A DNA stretch of 64,000 nt. Source: Bacillus sp. V3-13. Its GTDB lineage: Bacteria > Bacillota > Bacilli > Bacillales > Cytobacillaceae. The DNA is taken from the NCBI RefSeq assembly GCF_002860165.1, contig NZ_PGUZ01000012.1:1-64000 (forward strand), read 5' to 3'. Below are positions 43,276 through 52,392 of this stretch, piece by piece; position 1 is the first letter of the stretch, and each line of letters begins with the position of its first letter. The notes beneath the pieces were generated by a model that searched no databases, was not told the DNA's origin, and saw only the letters and a list, made by a program, of their open reading frames with translations. The position numbers and the translations under genes are program-made.

Positions 43276-43986
43276 ATGAATTTGGGTTTTAGGGTGTTTC
43301 CAGTTGAAAAGCGTGTCGACCAGGCAATTGTAGAACAATTTAGAGATATTGTAACGCCTCACATAAGTGATAATATGAGCCGTATGCATTCCGCAGGAGC
43401 TGAATTACGACCATACCATAAAGAAGGAAAATTGGTTGGAACAGCAGTTACTGTTAAAACGCGGCCAGGTGATAATTTAATGGTGCATAAAGCAATAGAC
43501 CTGGCACAACCCGGAGAAGTTATTGTGGTTGATGCAGGAGGAGATACAACAAACGCGATTGTCGGTGAGATAATGCAAAGAATCGCAAAGAAAAATGGTA
43601 TTGCTGGATTTGTTATAAATGGCGCTATTCGTGATTCACTAGCATTCAAAAGTGACACATTCCCAATTTATGCTAAAGGAGTTACTCATCGAGGACCATA
43701 TAAAGATGGACCGGGTGAAATTAATGTACCTATCGCTCTTGGTGGAATGGTTATTAATCCAGGAGATCTTATTGTTGGGGATGAAGATGGTCTCGTTGTT
43801 ATTCCAATAGAGGAAGCGGAGGAAGTTTTGACTAAAGCAATGAAAATGGCTGAAAAAGAGAAAGAAATTTTTGAAGCTATCGAACTGGGCGCAGTGGATC
43901 GAAAATGGGTTGATAACATATTGCAGGAAAAAGGGTGTGAATTTTTTGCAACGTCTAAGGTAATCGAGAGTGGTGTAAGTAAATGA
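43276..43986 (+). CDS. RraA-like/HMG aldolase family protein
   Basis: 236 residues. The fold and motifs match the RraA/4-hydroxy-4-methyl-2-oxoglutarate aldolase family: DNMSRM, VVDAGGDTTNAIVGEI, the catalytic Arg-Asp in VINGAIRDS, and GMVINPGDLIVGDEDGLVVIP. Class members cleave 4-hydroxy-2-oxo acids or decarboxylate oxaloacetate; the RNase-inhibitor RraA role is confined to proteobacteria. Here, among catabolic genes, a lyase or decarboxylase is expected. GGGAGG precedes ATG 43276. The stop overlaps the next start. Confidence 0.85.
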   Translation: MNLGFRVFPVEKRVDQAIVEQFRDIVTPHISDNMSRMHSAGAELRPYHKEGKLVGTAVTVKTRPGDNLMVHKAIDLAQPGEVIVVDAGGDTTNAIVGEIMQRIAKKNGIAGFVINGAIRDSLAFKSDTFPIYAKGVTHRGPYKDGPGEINVPIALGGMVINPGDLIVGDEDGLVVIPIEEAEEVLTKAMKMAEKEKEIFEAIELGAVDRKWVDNILQEKGCEFFATSKVIESGVSK

Positions 43987-44966
43987 AACCAAAAGTATAT
44001 ATAACCAGGAAGTTACCTGAGGAAGTTTTAAAGCCACTTATTGAAACTTGTGACATTCAAATGTGGGAAGAAGAAGACATTCCTGTTCCGTATGAAGTTT
44101 TAGAAAAAGAAATTCAACGTGTTGATGGATTGCTCTGTTTATTAACAGAGAATATTAATGATGACTTAATAGATAAAGCAAAAAAACTAAAAATTATCGC
44201 GAACATGGCAGTCGGTTTCAATAATATTGATATAAGCAGCGCAACAAAGCGGGGGATTATGGTCACGAATACACCCGGGGTATTAACAGAAACAACAGCA
44301 GATCTAACATTCGCCCTTTTAATGGCCACCGCTCGCCGTTTAGTAGAGGCATCGAAATATTTGAAAGATGGGGAATGGAAAACCTGGTCCCCAATGCAGT
44401 TGACCGGCCAGGATATATACGGCGCTACTTTAGGAATCATTGGTTTAGGCAGGATTGGGGAAGCACTTGTGAAAAGGGCGAAAGGCTTTGATATGAAGAT
44501 ACTCTACTTTAATAGAAGCCGGAAGTACGAAAAAGAAGAGCAGCTGGACATCGAGTTTGCTTCACTTGAACGCTTGCTGGCACTATCTGATTTTGTTTGT
44601 ATAATGACGCCATACACTCCAGAAACACACCATTTAATAGGGGATCAACAATTGTCTATGATGAAAAAAAATGCTGTCCTGATTAATACTGCACGAGGAG
44701 GCATCGTGAATGAGGAAGCATTATTTCAAGCGTTAAAAAACAAGGAGATTTGGGGAGCCGGCATCGATGTTTTTGAACAAGAACCGGTACCTTTAAACCA
44801 TCCCCTTTTAACTTTACCTAATGTTGTCACTCTGCCTCACATCGGAAGTGCAAGCATTGTAACCAGAATGAAAATGGCGGATCTTGCAGTAACCAATTTG
44901 CTTCAAGGTCTGCATAATTCAATTCCAAATAACTTGATCAATAAAAGTGAGCTTAATAAGATTTAA
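43983..44966 (+). CDS. D-2-hydroxyacid dehydrogenase (glyoxylate/hydroxypyruvate reductase type)
   Basis: 327 residues. NAD(P)-binding GIIGLGRIGEALVKRAKGF, the catalytic Arg in NTARGGIVNEEAL, Glu in DVFEQEP and His in LPHIGSAS. It reduces a 2-oxo acid (for example glyoxylate, hydroxypyruvate) or oxidises a 2-hydroxyacid. It ends the operon, coupled by ATGA overlap to the RraA-like lyase, whose 2-oxo product it may handle. Confidence 0.88.
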   Translation: MKPKVYITRKLPEEVLKPLIETCDIQMWEEEDIPVPYEVLEKEIQRVDGLLCLLTENINDDLIDKAKKLKIIANMAVGFNNIDISSATKRGIMVTNTPGVLTETTADLTFALLMATARRLVEASKYLKDGEWKTWSPMQLTGQDIYGATLGIIGLGRIGEALVKRAKGFDMKILYFNRSRKYEKEEQLDIEFASLERLLALSDFVCIMTPYTPETHHLIGDQQLSMMKKNAVLINTARGGIVNEEALFQALKNKEIWGAGIDVFEQEPVPLNHPLLTLPNVVTLPHIGSASIVTRMKMADLAVTNLLQGLHNSIPNNLINKSELNKI

Positions 44967-45064
44967 ACTAAAGAGATTGTCAATATAAAGCAAGATAGAA
45001 ATTGCCCACATCAGCAGCTTTTTCCATATTCGATAACAGGATTGTTAGCAAAAAATAGGCATAC

Positions 45065-45096
45065 AAAAGGACCAAAAAATTGGTCCTTTTGCTTTT
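45065..45096. terminator. Bidirectional terminator closing the catabolic operon
   Basis: CAAAAGGACCAA and TTGGTCCTTTTG form a perfect 12-bp stem with AAAA loop, T-rich on the right. It separates the operon from the convergent small membrane gene. Confidence 0.85.
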
Positions 45097-45137
45097 TCTT
45101 TTTGGAAATTCAGCATTAATATTTAACAGGGCCCAGA

Positions 45138-45329
45138 TTAACCCCAATTTCGACTCAGCAGGGTTCTTAAGCCAAGATACAGCAATGCAAGAGAGAAAAC
45201 GATGATTGCAAGTGCTCCGATAATATTGAATAAAGGTAGTAATCCCGTTAGAAAAGATACTGCCGGAACTTTTAAAAGTGCAAATCCAGCCAGAATGCCG
45301 GCTAAAAACAATAATACTGTATTGTTCAT
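45138..45329 (-). CDS. Small two-helix membrane protein
   Basis: 63 residues with two hydrophobic helices (about 4-28 and 36-56) and a short basic C-terminus (RTLLSRNWG). ATG 45329 is preceded by AAAGGGGTG. No family was recognised. The good ribosome binding site and the shared terminator support a real gene. Confidence 0.65.
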   Translation of the reverse strand: MNNTVLLFLAGILAGFALLKVPAVSFLTGLLPLFNIIGALAIIVFSLALLYLGLRTLLSRNWG

Positions 45330-45837
45330 GATCTCACCCCTTTCTTAATAGTGATTGTCGGCAATTCATTTGGAATAGCGACAACAGCTTGTCAGAAGTG
45401 AAACTGGCCTCAGGAAAACTAATGGTATGTCCGTATTATAAAAGGGTTAGAGAAATATGGGAGTTTCCAGGCTTCACTGTACAATAGTATATGAAACAGT
45501 CTTTACTAATGTCCCATTTTTTCAGCCTATTTTTGTAAGGGTTTTCAATTGATTGCGGATAGTCGGAATACACAAAAATTATTCTCGGTCAGATCGTTAC
45601 TTGTTTTGAAGAAATCAATTGTACCAGTATTTCTCTTGTGTAATTCTTTCTTTTTTGATACATTTTTTCGAAGAGGATGTTTTATTGAAGCGCTTGGCTT
45701 CTGATTAAGGACAGAAGGGGTAGAGCCGTCGATCAAAGCAATCAGCATGGTTAAATGACCTAAAGCTGATGAATATACTTACTCACCAAAGAAAAATCCT
45801 TTTGTGAATCACAGGGAAAAAAAGAGGAGGTTATCAT
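45330..45837. other. Intergenic region without supported genes
   Basis: A minus-strand open frame of 67 codons at 45545-45748 has no convincing ribosome binding site and no recognised product. Nothing else stands out. Confidence 0.5.
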
Positions 45838-46071
45838 ATGGGCGGGTGCAATGTGGATCATTCTCATGACGATGTCAAAAATAAATTTAAATCCCAGTCT
45901 GAATATTTGCCGACAGAAATCAGGGAGTTGTTTTCAAAATTTTTAGCTGAAGAGCATACGCAAGATATCCTGAATGACGTCTTCCATTTACTAAAAAAAT
46001 ACGATCTTGCTGATGAGCAGGAAAAGCAAGAACGCAACCGCAGATTAGAGTTAATATTGAGAAACGTTTAA
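45838..46071 (+). CDS. Small charged protein, unknown function
   Basis: 77 residues, highly charged and helical, with an N-terminal CNVDHSHDD patch that could bind metal (inference). GGAGG precedes ATG 45838. A conserved-looking small Bacillaceae protein, but no family was assigned. It precedes an AI-2E transporter gene by 33 bp or more and may be co-transcribed with it. Confidence 0.65.
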   Translation: MGGCNVDHSHDDVKNKFKSQSEYLPTEIRELFSKFLAEEHTQDILNDVFHLLKKYDLADEQEKQERNRRLELILRNV

Positions 46072-46104
46072 TTTGCAGAACCAGCTTGGGTGTAAATAAT
46101 CTTT

Positions 46105-47253
46105 GTGTGGAAGGATACGCCTGCCATATGTGAAAGGATGAACTCGTTGTTTAAGTCAAAACTCCATTTTTGGACTTTAGAAATTTTGCTTCTATTAATT
46201 ATTGTTTATGTTTCAACGAAAATTTCCTTTGTATTTGAACCAATTGCCGTTTTTGCTTCGACTTTGTTTTTTCCCATTATCATTACAGGTTTTTTGTATT
46301 TTCTATTAAATCCTGCACTCAATTTGCTCGAAAAAGCTAAAATCCCAAGAACGCTGGCGATTGCGATACTTTACATTCTATTTATTGGTTTAATAGCGCT
46401 TGTTATCGGCCTGCTTGCGCCTGTCATATCCAGGCAGGTTACCGCGTTATTCAATGATTTGCCAATGTACGTTGAGCAAACGAGAAACCTGATTGATCAA
46501 TTGGCTGATTCAAGGCAATTTCAATGGTTTATGACGCAGGATTATGTGCCTATTGAAAATATCGAAAACGCGATTATTAATTTTGCAAATACATTGCCGG
46601 ATAAACTTACAAATGGGATCTCAAATGTGTTCGGGGTACTTGCAAATATCACGATCACGATTGTTACTGTTCCTTTCCTATTGTTCTATATGTTTAAAGA
46701 TGGCAAGAACTTCCCCCAGGCACTTGTGAAATTTTTGCCTGCTTCGTATCGTCAGGAAGCGTTAAATACTTTAAAAGACACGAATGAAACACTTGCTGCT
46801 TATATTCAAGGACAGGTGACGGTTGCCTTATTTGTTGGTACGATTGCCTTCATCGGGTATTTAATCATTGATTTGCCTTATGCGCTTGTATTCGCGTTAA
46901 TTGTCGCAGTCACAAACATCATTCCGTATGTTGGGCCTATTTTGGGCGGCGCTCCCGCTGTTGTGATTGCTTTATTTGATTCGCCAACGAAAGCGATTCT
47001 TGTTGTTGTCGTAATCGCAATCGCGCAGCAAATTGAAGGGAACGTATTATCCCCGCTTATTCTTGGGAAACGGCTTGATACCCATCCCGCGACGATTATT
47101 ATTTTACTGCTTGTAGCCGGCAATCTTGCAGGTGTATTGGGAATGATTTTAGCCATCCCATTCTATGCGGTCACAAAAACGATTGTTTTAAATACGATCC
47201 GTTTTTTGCGGGCGCGAAAAATGTACTTGGAGAACGATAAAATTTCAACTTGA
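46105..47253 (+). CDS. AI-2E/UPF0118 family transporter (PerM/YtvI-like)
   Basis: 382 residues from GTG 46105 (371 from ATG 46138; neither has a strong ribosome binding site, so the start is uncertain). Eight or so membrane helices; the AI-2E signature is in FVTATINAN-region equivalents: VTNIIPYVGPILGGAPAVVIAL and IAQQIEGNVLSPLILGKRLDTHPATIIILLLVAG. Family members are exporters or antiporters, some of Na+/H+ type. A terminator follows. Confidence 0.8.
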   Translation: MWKDTPAICERMNSLFKSKLHFWTLEILLLLIIVYVSTKISFVFEPIAVFASTLFFPIIITGFLYFLLNPALNLLEKAKIPRTLAIAILYILFIGLIALVIGLLAPVISRQVTALFNDLPMYVEQTRNLIDQLADSRQFQWFMTQDYVPIENIENAIINFANTLPDKLTNGISNVFGVLANITITIVTVPFLLFYMFKDGKNFPQALVKFLPASYRQEALNTLKDTNETLAAYIQGQVTVALFVGTIAFIGYLIIDLPYALVFALIVAVTNIIPYVGPILGGAPAVVIALFDSPTKAILVVVVIAIAQQIEGNVLSPLILGKRLDTHPATIIILLLVAGNLAGVLGMILAIPFYAVTKTIVLNTIRFLRARKMYLENDKIST

Positions 47254-47261
47254 TAAAGATA

Positions 47262-47298
47262 AAAACCATGTCGTCAAAAAATAAACGGCATGGTTTTT
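47262..47298 (+). terminator. Terminator after the AI-2E transporter gene
   Basis: AAAACCATG pairs with CATGGTTTT around an A-rich loop with CGT/ACG, and a T-run follows. Confidence 0.75.
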
Positions 47299-47388
47299 TT
47301 GTGAGGAAAATCGAGATTTTTTGCATTCATAGGTTTACTTTTATTAGCAAATACTGAACATATTCGAACATGCAAAGGTGATTAACGT

Positions 47389-47907
47389 ATGCATCTCTTT
47401 TTGATTGTTTTTGTGATAACAGCTGCTTTTATTTGGGGTGATTGGAAAAACTGGTATTATTACTATCCCACAATGCTTTTTGTAGCCTTGGCCAGTATTC
47501 TTTATAATCTTCTAGCCGCAAACTACTGGTTGTGGAAGTACGAGCCAATACCCGAATTCAGCTATATCATCACCGATCTTGCCTATTCTTTTCTCGTCTT
47601 GCCGGGCGCTACCATTTTATATTTATCGAATATCACGGGCAAAGAACCAAAACAAAAGGTTTTTTATATTTTTAAATGGGTTGCAGGTAGTTTTATTGTC
47701 GAATCAGTTTATTATCATTTCGAGATGATCCATTATTTTCACGGTTGGAATGTATATTATTCCTTGATGTTTTATATGGTCATGTATTCGATCATTTATA
47801 TTCATTTTCGTAAACCGCTTTTAGCTATTGCATTAAGTATCCCGTTTATAGTCTTTTTGATTTTCTTCTTTGACGTTCCTTCTGGAACACCAATCGAGTT
47901 AAGATAA
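47389..47907 (+). CDS. CBO0543 family membrane protein 1
   Basis: 172 residues with about five hydrophobic helices. The tryptophan/tyrosine-rich helix starts (WGDWKNWYYYYPTMLF, NYWLWKYEP) are typical of the uncharacterised CBO0543 family. It begins at ATG 47389 after AAAGGTG. A second member follows 48 bp downstream, so the two probably act together. Confidence 0.7.
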   Translation: MHLFLIVFVITAAFIWGDWKNWYYYYPTMLFVALASILYNLLAANYWLWKYEPIPEFSYIITDLAYSFLVLPGATILYLSNITGKEPKQKVFYIFKWVAGSFIVESVYYHFEMIHYFHGWNVYYSLMFYMVMYSIIYIHFRKPLLAIALSIPFIVFLIFFFDVPSGTPIELR

Positions 47908-47955
47908 ACGGCAGACTGTTCCGATCATTTCAAGTAAAGGATTAAGGTGGTGTAA

Positions 47956-48507
47956 ATGGCGCATAATGTGAAATATGAAAAAATCCAGGAATACCGGGAT
48001 ATCATGGATAAGCTGGGAAAGGCCTATTTTGTTGATTATAGCTTATTTGAGCCTCATTGGTGGTTCTTGCTTGCCGCCACTATCATCCCGTGGTTTGTCT
48101 GGTGGAAAATAGTAGACAGGGGACGGCTGCTTGAGATTTTGTTGTATGGCTTGTTATGGTCGTGTATCGCTTCTTTGCTCGATGAGTTTGGGGCAGCGTT
48201 CGGATTCTGGGAATATCCTAAAACACTCATTCCAATTTTACACACACTAATATCGGCCGACATCAGTGTTATTCCTGTTTCTTATATGATTATATATCAA
48301 TTTTTTACAAATAACCGGGCGTTTTTTTTCGCTAATCTCGCCCTGGCATTTTTCTTTTCCTTTATTATTGAGCCCATCTTTATGCATTATGATCTGTTAA
48401 GGCTGAATATCGGGTGGAGCCATGTTACCTCACTCATCGTTTTCAGCGTTATCGGATGGTCGATCAGGTGGTTGACCAGAGTGATCATTAGCAAACAAAA
48501 TAAATAA
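47956..48507 (+). CDS. CBO0543 family membrane protein 2
   Basis: 183 residues with a short polar N-terminus and five helices. FEPHWWFLLAATIIPWFVWWKIVDR and LLDEFGAAFGFWEYP are CBO0543 hallmarks. It is a paralogue of the preceding gene, in the same operon. Function is unknown; a membrane-embedded small-molecule or envelope role is only a guess. ATG 47956 follows AAGGTGG. A terminator follows. Confidence 0.75.
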   Translation: MAHNVKYEKIQEYRDIMDKLGKAYFVDYSLFEPHWWFLLAATIIPWFVWWKIVDRGRLLEILLYGLLWSCIASLLDEFGAAFGFWEYPKTLIPILHTLISADISVIPVSYMIIYQFFTNNRAFFFANLALAFFFSFIIEPIFMHYDLLRLNIGWSHVTSLIVFSVIGWSIRWLTRVIISKQNK

Positions 48508-48512
48508 ATGTT

Positions 48513-48551
48513 AAGCCATTTTTGGAAATTGTTCCGGGAATGGCTTTTTTT
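48513..48551 (+). terminator. Terminator after the CBO0543 pair
   Basis: AAGCCATT (48513-48520) pairs with AATGGCTT (48539-48546), then a T-run. Confidence 0.8.
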
Positions 48552-48694
48552 CATATTTTCTAGCTAATTTGAAACGAAATTGAATCAGAAAATGCATATA
48601 CAATTAGTGAAAAAACCATTGAAAAAAACAATAATTTGTGTAAAATTACACTAAAAGGATCATTTAGCTAATGTTATATGAAAAGAGGGGTACG

Positions 48695-51600
48695 ATGGAG
48701 GCTTTCACAGAGGCGGAGCGGAAAAAAATCTTTCAAAAAGAGTTGTGGCTGCTGAAAAATAAGGAGTATATAGCACCTGATGAGTATACGCGTATATCCA
48801 ATGCCCATATTCAATACTATGCTGATTTAGCAATCGAAAAACAAACGGAGCAAGTAGAAGCGGAAACCGATACAATACAAACAGAAGCAACGATTGAAAC
48901 GGCCGATCCTGTAAAAGCAGTTCAAGTCAAAAAACAGGTGACGAAAAAGCGGAATGCTGAAGAAATTAGGGAGCGGAATATTACCTGGTCTTTAAATCTT
49001 GGCGTAATTCTGTTATTGATCGGCGGCTTGTTTGTCGCAACCAGCAACTGGGAAACAATGGCTCCCTGGATGAAGAGCGGCTCGATTGCGCTTGTTTCTT
49101 TGCTGTTTTATGTGATCGCTTATATTTCGATTCGAATCCTGCGAATTAACCAGACCGGATTTGCGTTTATGGTGCTGGGGAGTTTATTTTTGCCGATTTT
49201 CATATTATCGCTCGGCTGGTTTGAGTTATTGGGAAGGTATTTATCATTTTATGGGGAAGGCCGTTACATCCTGGGGCTGCTTGGCAGTTTGCTTGTAGCA
49301 CCGGTTTATATTGTCCTTGCAAAATTGCTGTCTTCCAGATTGTTTGTCTGGTTTTCTTATATTGGTTTTACCGTTGGAACAGGTTTTCTGCTTGCCGCAC
49401 TTCCTTTAAGTATCGATGCCTTTTATTTGGGCATGATTTTCTACAATGGTTTATTGATTGCCGGATATCACTGGCTCAAAAAAACTGCGAAATACCCGTT
49501 ATTTAAAAATGAATTGATCGCATACTCGCAAGTAAACCTTGTTATTTCAACACTGCTGATGCTCTGCTTCTTTGAAGAGCCTGTCTTTTACGGATTGAAT
49601 ACGATAGTGGCCGCACTGCTTTATTTGTCGATGGTATATGTATCAGGCAGAAAGGAATATTATTTCGTTTTTTCCTTAATGGCCGTTTACGGCGCTTATC
49701 AGTTAATCGAAAATTCATTCCTGGATCACGCAGATGCAATATTTTATGCCTTTCTTGGGATTCTTTTTCTATTCGTGCCGAGACTGCTTCGGAAAAACCA
49801 GGGCTGGGAAAAGATTTTTCGGATGACAAGTGCGGTTACTTCCGTACTCGCCTTCCTGTATATGAGCGCTGAGGGATTTTTATTGTCGGCCGGTAATGCT
49901 TCTTTTGTTTTATTAGTTGCTTATTTGCTTATTTTTGCGAATTTTTTGTACTTGGCAGCTGTGGAGAAAAAATTGTTTTTTACCTATTTAAACCCGGTTT
50001 TTATGGCCGCGGCATTATATCAGGCTGAGTTAAAGCTTGATGAAGTCTTTCACTTTGAATCTTTTGTACTGCCAATTTTCATGATCGGCTTCATTTTAAC
50101 GGTTGTTTTTGGTTATGCATTACGCCTGAACGTTATCAAAATGATTGCATCAAGCTCAAGGGATGTCGGCCTGATCCTCATGTTTCTTGCAACGCTGTCT
50201 GCCGCTGGATTATTTTATTGGCTGGAGCTGGCAATTGGGCTTTTCATGTTAGGCTTGGCACTGCTTCTATTACTAAAGGCAGAAAAAAGAACTTTCTACA
50301 CAGCTGCGCTGCCATGGGCGGCACCTGTTTCATGGGGATTGGCAATTACAGCATTGGCGGAAGAATGGCGGCAAGTTTCGCTGTTTCTGCAAACGGAACT
50401 TGGTCTTGTCTTTCATTTTGCGGCAGCAGGATTGATCTTGCTTTTGATAAGTATGTTTCTAAAACGACATCTTCTATACCGGACGTTCTTTTATGTTGCC
50501 GAAGCCTTTTACACCATTTCGCTTTTGATTGCCCTGGGCTCGACTGTCAATGAGCCGTGGGGCCGGCCGCTCGTTTTTGCCGGCGGAGTAGCGATGTACT
50601 TTCGTTTATATCAGGTTGCCGCCAGGAAATGGATCAGCTATCTATTGGCTGTTGTTTCATTGGCGACTTACTTTTCCTGTATTCGTTCGCTCTCTCTGTT
50701 CATTGATTTTCCGGAAACAGTCGATATCGCACTTTTAACAGGAGGTTCATTGGCCCTTGCTATTATCGCCTTTGCTTTGCGGATAAGAGACAGCAGCTTG
50801 TTCAATGGTTTCAGCTGGGTTGCGCATCTGTTCCTGCCATTTACACTGCTCGTATCGTTTTTATTTTACGGTGAAAAGTCGATTGTGAATTTTCTGATGG
50901 CAATGGTCATTTATTCGGTCAGTGTGTATTTAGTGAGGAGTGAATCGAAAAAGAAGCTGATGCTATATGGCGCTTTTATAGCGGTCTTTTTTGCAGTATT
51001 AAACATCATCCATTTTTATGATCGAAACAATGAAGCGCATTTTGCTTTTTTCATAACAAGTATGATCTTAACGATCTTCTATTTAAAAGCTAATCATGCA
51101 TTTAAAAACAGAACAGCCTTGTTTTTAGTGCCATTCTCTGTAGTTGGTTTACTATCTTTTCTGAATGCGTATCCTTTTGGCTGGTTTCTTTATTCAACAA
51201 CCATTTTATATGCGGCAGGAATTTTGCTGCTGCTTCATTTGATAAAATGGGATATTGCCGCATCGATTCCGCTTTTGATCGTCTTTTTTGCTACTGTCAG
51301 GTTGGTGTTAGAAATTAACATCAGCGACGGTCACATCATGGGATTAGCGGGAGGGGCCGGAGCTCTGCTGACGGCGATAGGGCTAAAGCTTTACCCGAAA
51401 CTGTTTGAAATGAATCAAACAGAGAAACAGCTCGACAGTTATACGTTGAGCGGATTGTTGTTTTTCGCCTTTTCATACCTGTTTCATGCAGAGCCTTTAT
51501 TAGCTGAATTGTTTCCTGGGGTGGCGATCTCATTGGCGTTATGGCTACAACGAAAAAGAATCCCGGCCAGTGCAGCATGGGTTGTTTCCTTTGCAGCAGG

Positions 51601-52117
51601 TGCCGTTTTGCTTGAACCGTACTATTCGGTAATGGCAAGAATCGAAGTTCCTGAACTTTTCAGACGGGAAGCACTTGTGCTGCCGTTTGTCGCGCTTGCT
51701 ATTTACTTACAGCATTGCGTTGAAAAAAAGCATAAAAGGCTTGCAGATTATCTTCAATGGGCTGTGCTCATTTTTGTTTCCTTATCGCTTGTCGAGGATG
51801 GATTGGCAAGCTCAACGATTTACGATGCGCTGGTTCTCGGGACGTTATCGCTTTTATCAATGCTGGCAGGAATGGTTTTTAAGGTAAAATCGTATTTCTT
51901 TGTTGGAGCTGGCGTCCTTGTCTTGAATGTGATCCTGCAAACGAGGCCATATTGGGGAAATCTCCCGTGGTGGGCCTACTTGCTTATCGCCGGCTCAATC
52001 TTGATTGCGGCGGCAAGCTACAATGAATGGCATAAACAAAAAACGGCCAAAGGCGAAACAACCTTTATCACGATTCTGAAAGAAAAGGTTTTGGACCGGC
52101 TGAAGAAATGGAATTAA
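48695..52117 (+). CDS. Giant polytopic membrane protein with DUF2157-type N-terminal region
   Basis: About 1140 residues. A soluble N-terminal 90 residues (helical, Glu/Gln-rich), then some 28-32 closely packed hydrophobic helices to residue about 1120 and a basic tail. The first helices (VILLLIGGLFVATSNWETMAPWMKSG) match the DUF2157 family; later blocks repeat the same helix-pair style, suggesting internal duplication. Function is unknown. The frame starts at 48671, but GAGGGG before ATG 48695 fits better. Monocistronic with its own terminator. Confidence 0.8.
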   Translation: MEAFTEAERKKIFQKELWLLKNKEYIAPDEYTRISNAHIQYYADLAIEKQTEQVEAETDTIQTEATIETADPVKAVQVKKQVTKKRNAEEIRERNITWSLNLGVILLLIGGLFVATSNWETMAPWMKSGSIALVSLLFYVIAYISIRILRINQTGFAFMVLGSLFLPIFILSLGWFELLGRYLSFYGEGRYILGLLGSLLVAPVYIVLAKLLSSRLFVWFSYIGFTVGTGFLLAALPLSIDAFYLGMIFYNGLLIAGYHWLKKTAKYPLFKNELIAYSQVNLVISTLLMLCFFEEPVFYGLNTIVAALLYLSMVYVSGRKEYYFVFSLMAVYGAYQLIENSFLDHADAIFYAFLGILFLFVPRLLRKNQGWEKIFRMTSAVTSVLAFLYMSAEGFLLSAGNASFVLLVAYLLIFANFLYLAAVEKKLFFTYLNPVFMAAALYQAELKLDEVFHFESFVLPIFMIGFILTVVFGYALRLNVIKMIASSSRDVGLILMFLATLSAAGLFYWLELAIGLFMLGLALLLLLKAEKRTFYTAALPWAAPVSWGLAITALAEEWRQVSLFLQTELGLVFHFAAAGLILLLISMFLKRHLLYRTFFYVAEAFYTISLLIALGSTVNEPWGRPLVFAGGVAMYFRLYQVAARKWISYLLAVVSLATYFSCIRSLSLFIDFPETVDIALLTGGSLALAIIAFALRIRDSSLFNGFSWVAHLFLPFTLLVSFLFYGEKSIVNFLMAMVIYSVSVYLVRSESKKKLMLYGAFIAVFFAVLNIIHFYDRNNEAHFAFFITSMILTIFYLKANHAFKNRTALFLVPFSVVGLLSFLNAYPFGWFLYSTTILYAAGILLLLHLIKWDIAASIPLLIVFFATVRLVLEINISDGHIMGLAGGAGALLTAIGLKLYPKLFEMNQTEKQLDSYTLSGLLFFAFSYLFHAEPLLAELFPGVAISLALWLQRKRIPASAAWVVSFAAGAVLLEPYYSVMARIEVPELFRREALVLPFVALAIYLQHCVEKKHKRLADYLQWAVLIFVSLSLVEDGLASSTIYDALVLGTLSLLSMLAGMVFKVKSYFFVGAGVLVLNVILQTRPYWGNLPWWAYLLIAGSILIAAASYNEWHKQKTAKGETTFITILKEKVLDRLKKWN

Positions 52118-52126
52118 CCGACAAAC

Positions 52127-52164
52127 AGCAGCTTGCCTTACGGATGAGGAACGCTGCTGTTTTT
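52127..52164 (+). terminator. Terminator after the giant membrane gene
   Basis: AAACAGCAGC pairs with GCTGCTGTTT around a 20-nt loop, followed by T residues. Confidence 0.8.
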
Positions 52165-52312
52165 CATGATTGTTGCTGCCTCACCATAAACAAAAGAAAA
52201 AGAACGATTGCATTTATTAAATATAGATAATTTTCAGAAAAATTAGTTGACTTTTAAATGTTTTCAAGTTATCTTTGTTTTAAATAGTATATAACACAAA
52301 TATCACATTACG

Positions 52313-52322
52313 GTTAATTAAC
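52313..52322. promoter_or_regulatory. Palindrome GTTAATTAAC upstream of paaK
   Basis: Perfect 10-bp palindrome, flanked by ACG and GTC/CGT to give an extended near-palindrome (ACGGTTAATTAACGT), 71 bp before the paaK start. It is the only operator-like site seen in front of the paa operon. No PaaX or PaaR gene is in the window. Confidence 0.4.
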
Positions 52323-52392
52323 GTCATACGAAAAGAACTTATGATTTGGTGGTCTGCCTTAACTTACCGGCTGCTCATAAGGAGGGAAGAAT

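Noticed and set aside
45545-45748. 67-codon minus-strand frame
   Set aside because: Weak start context and no recognised domains; kept only as an intergenic note.
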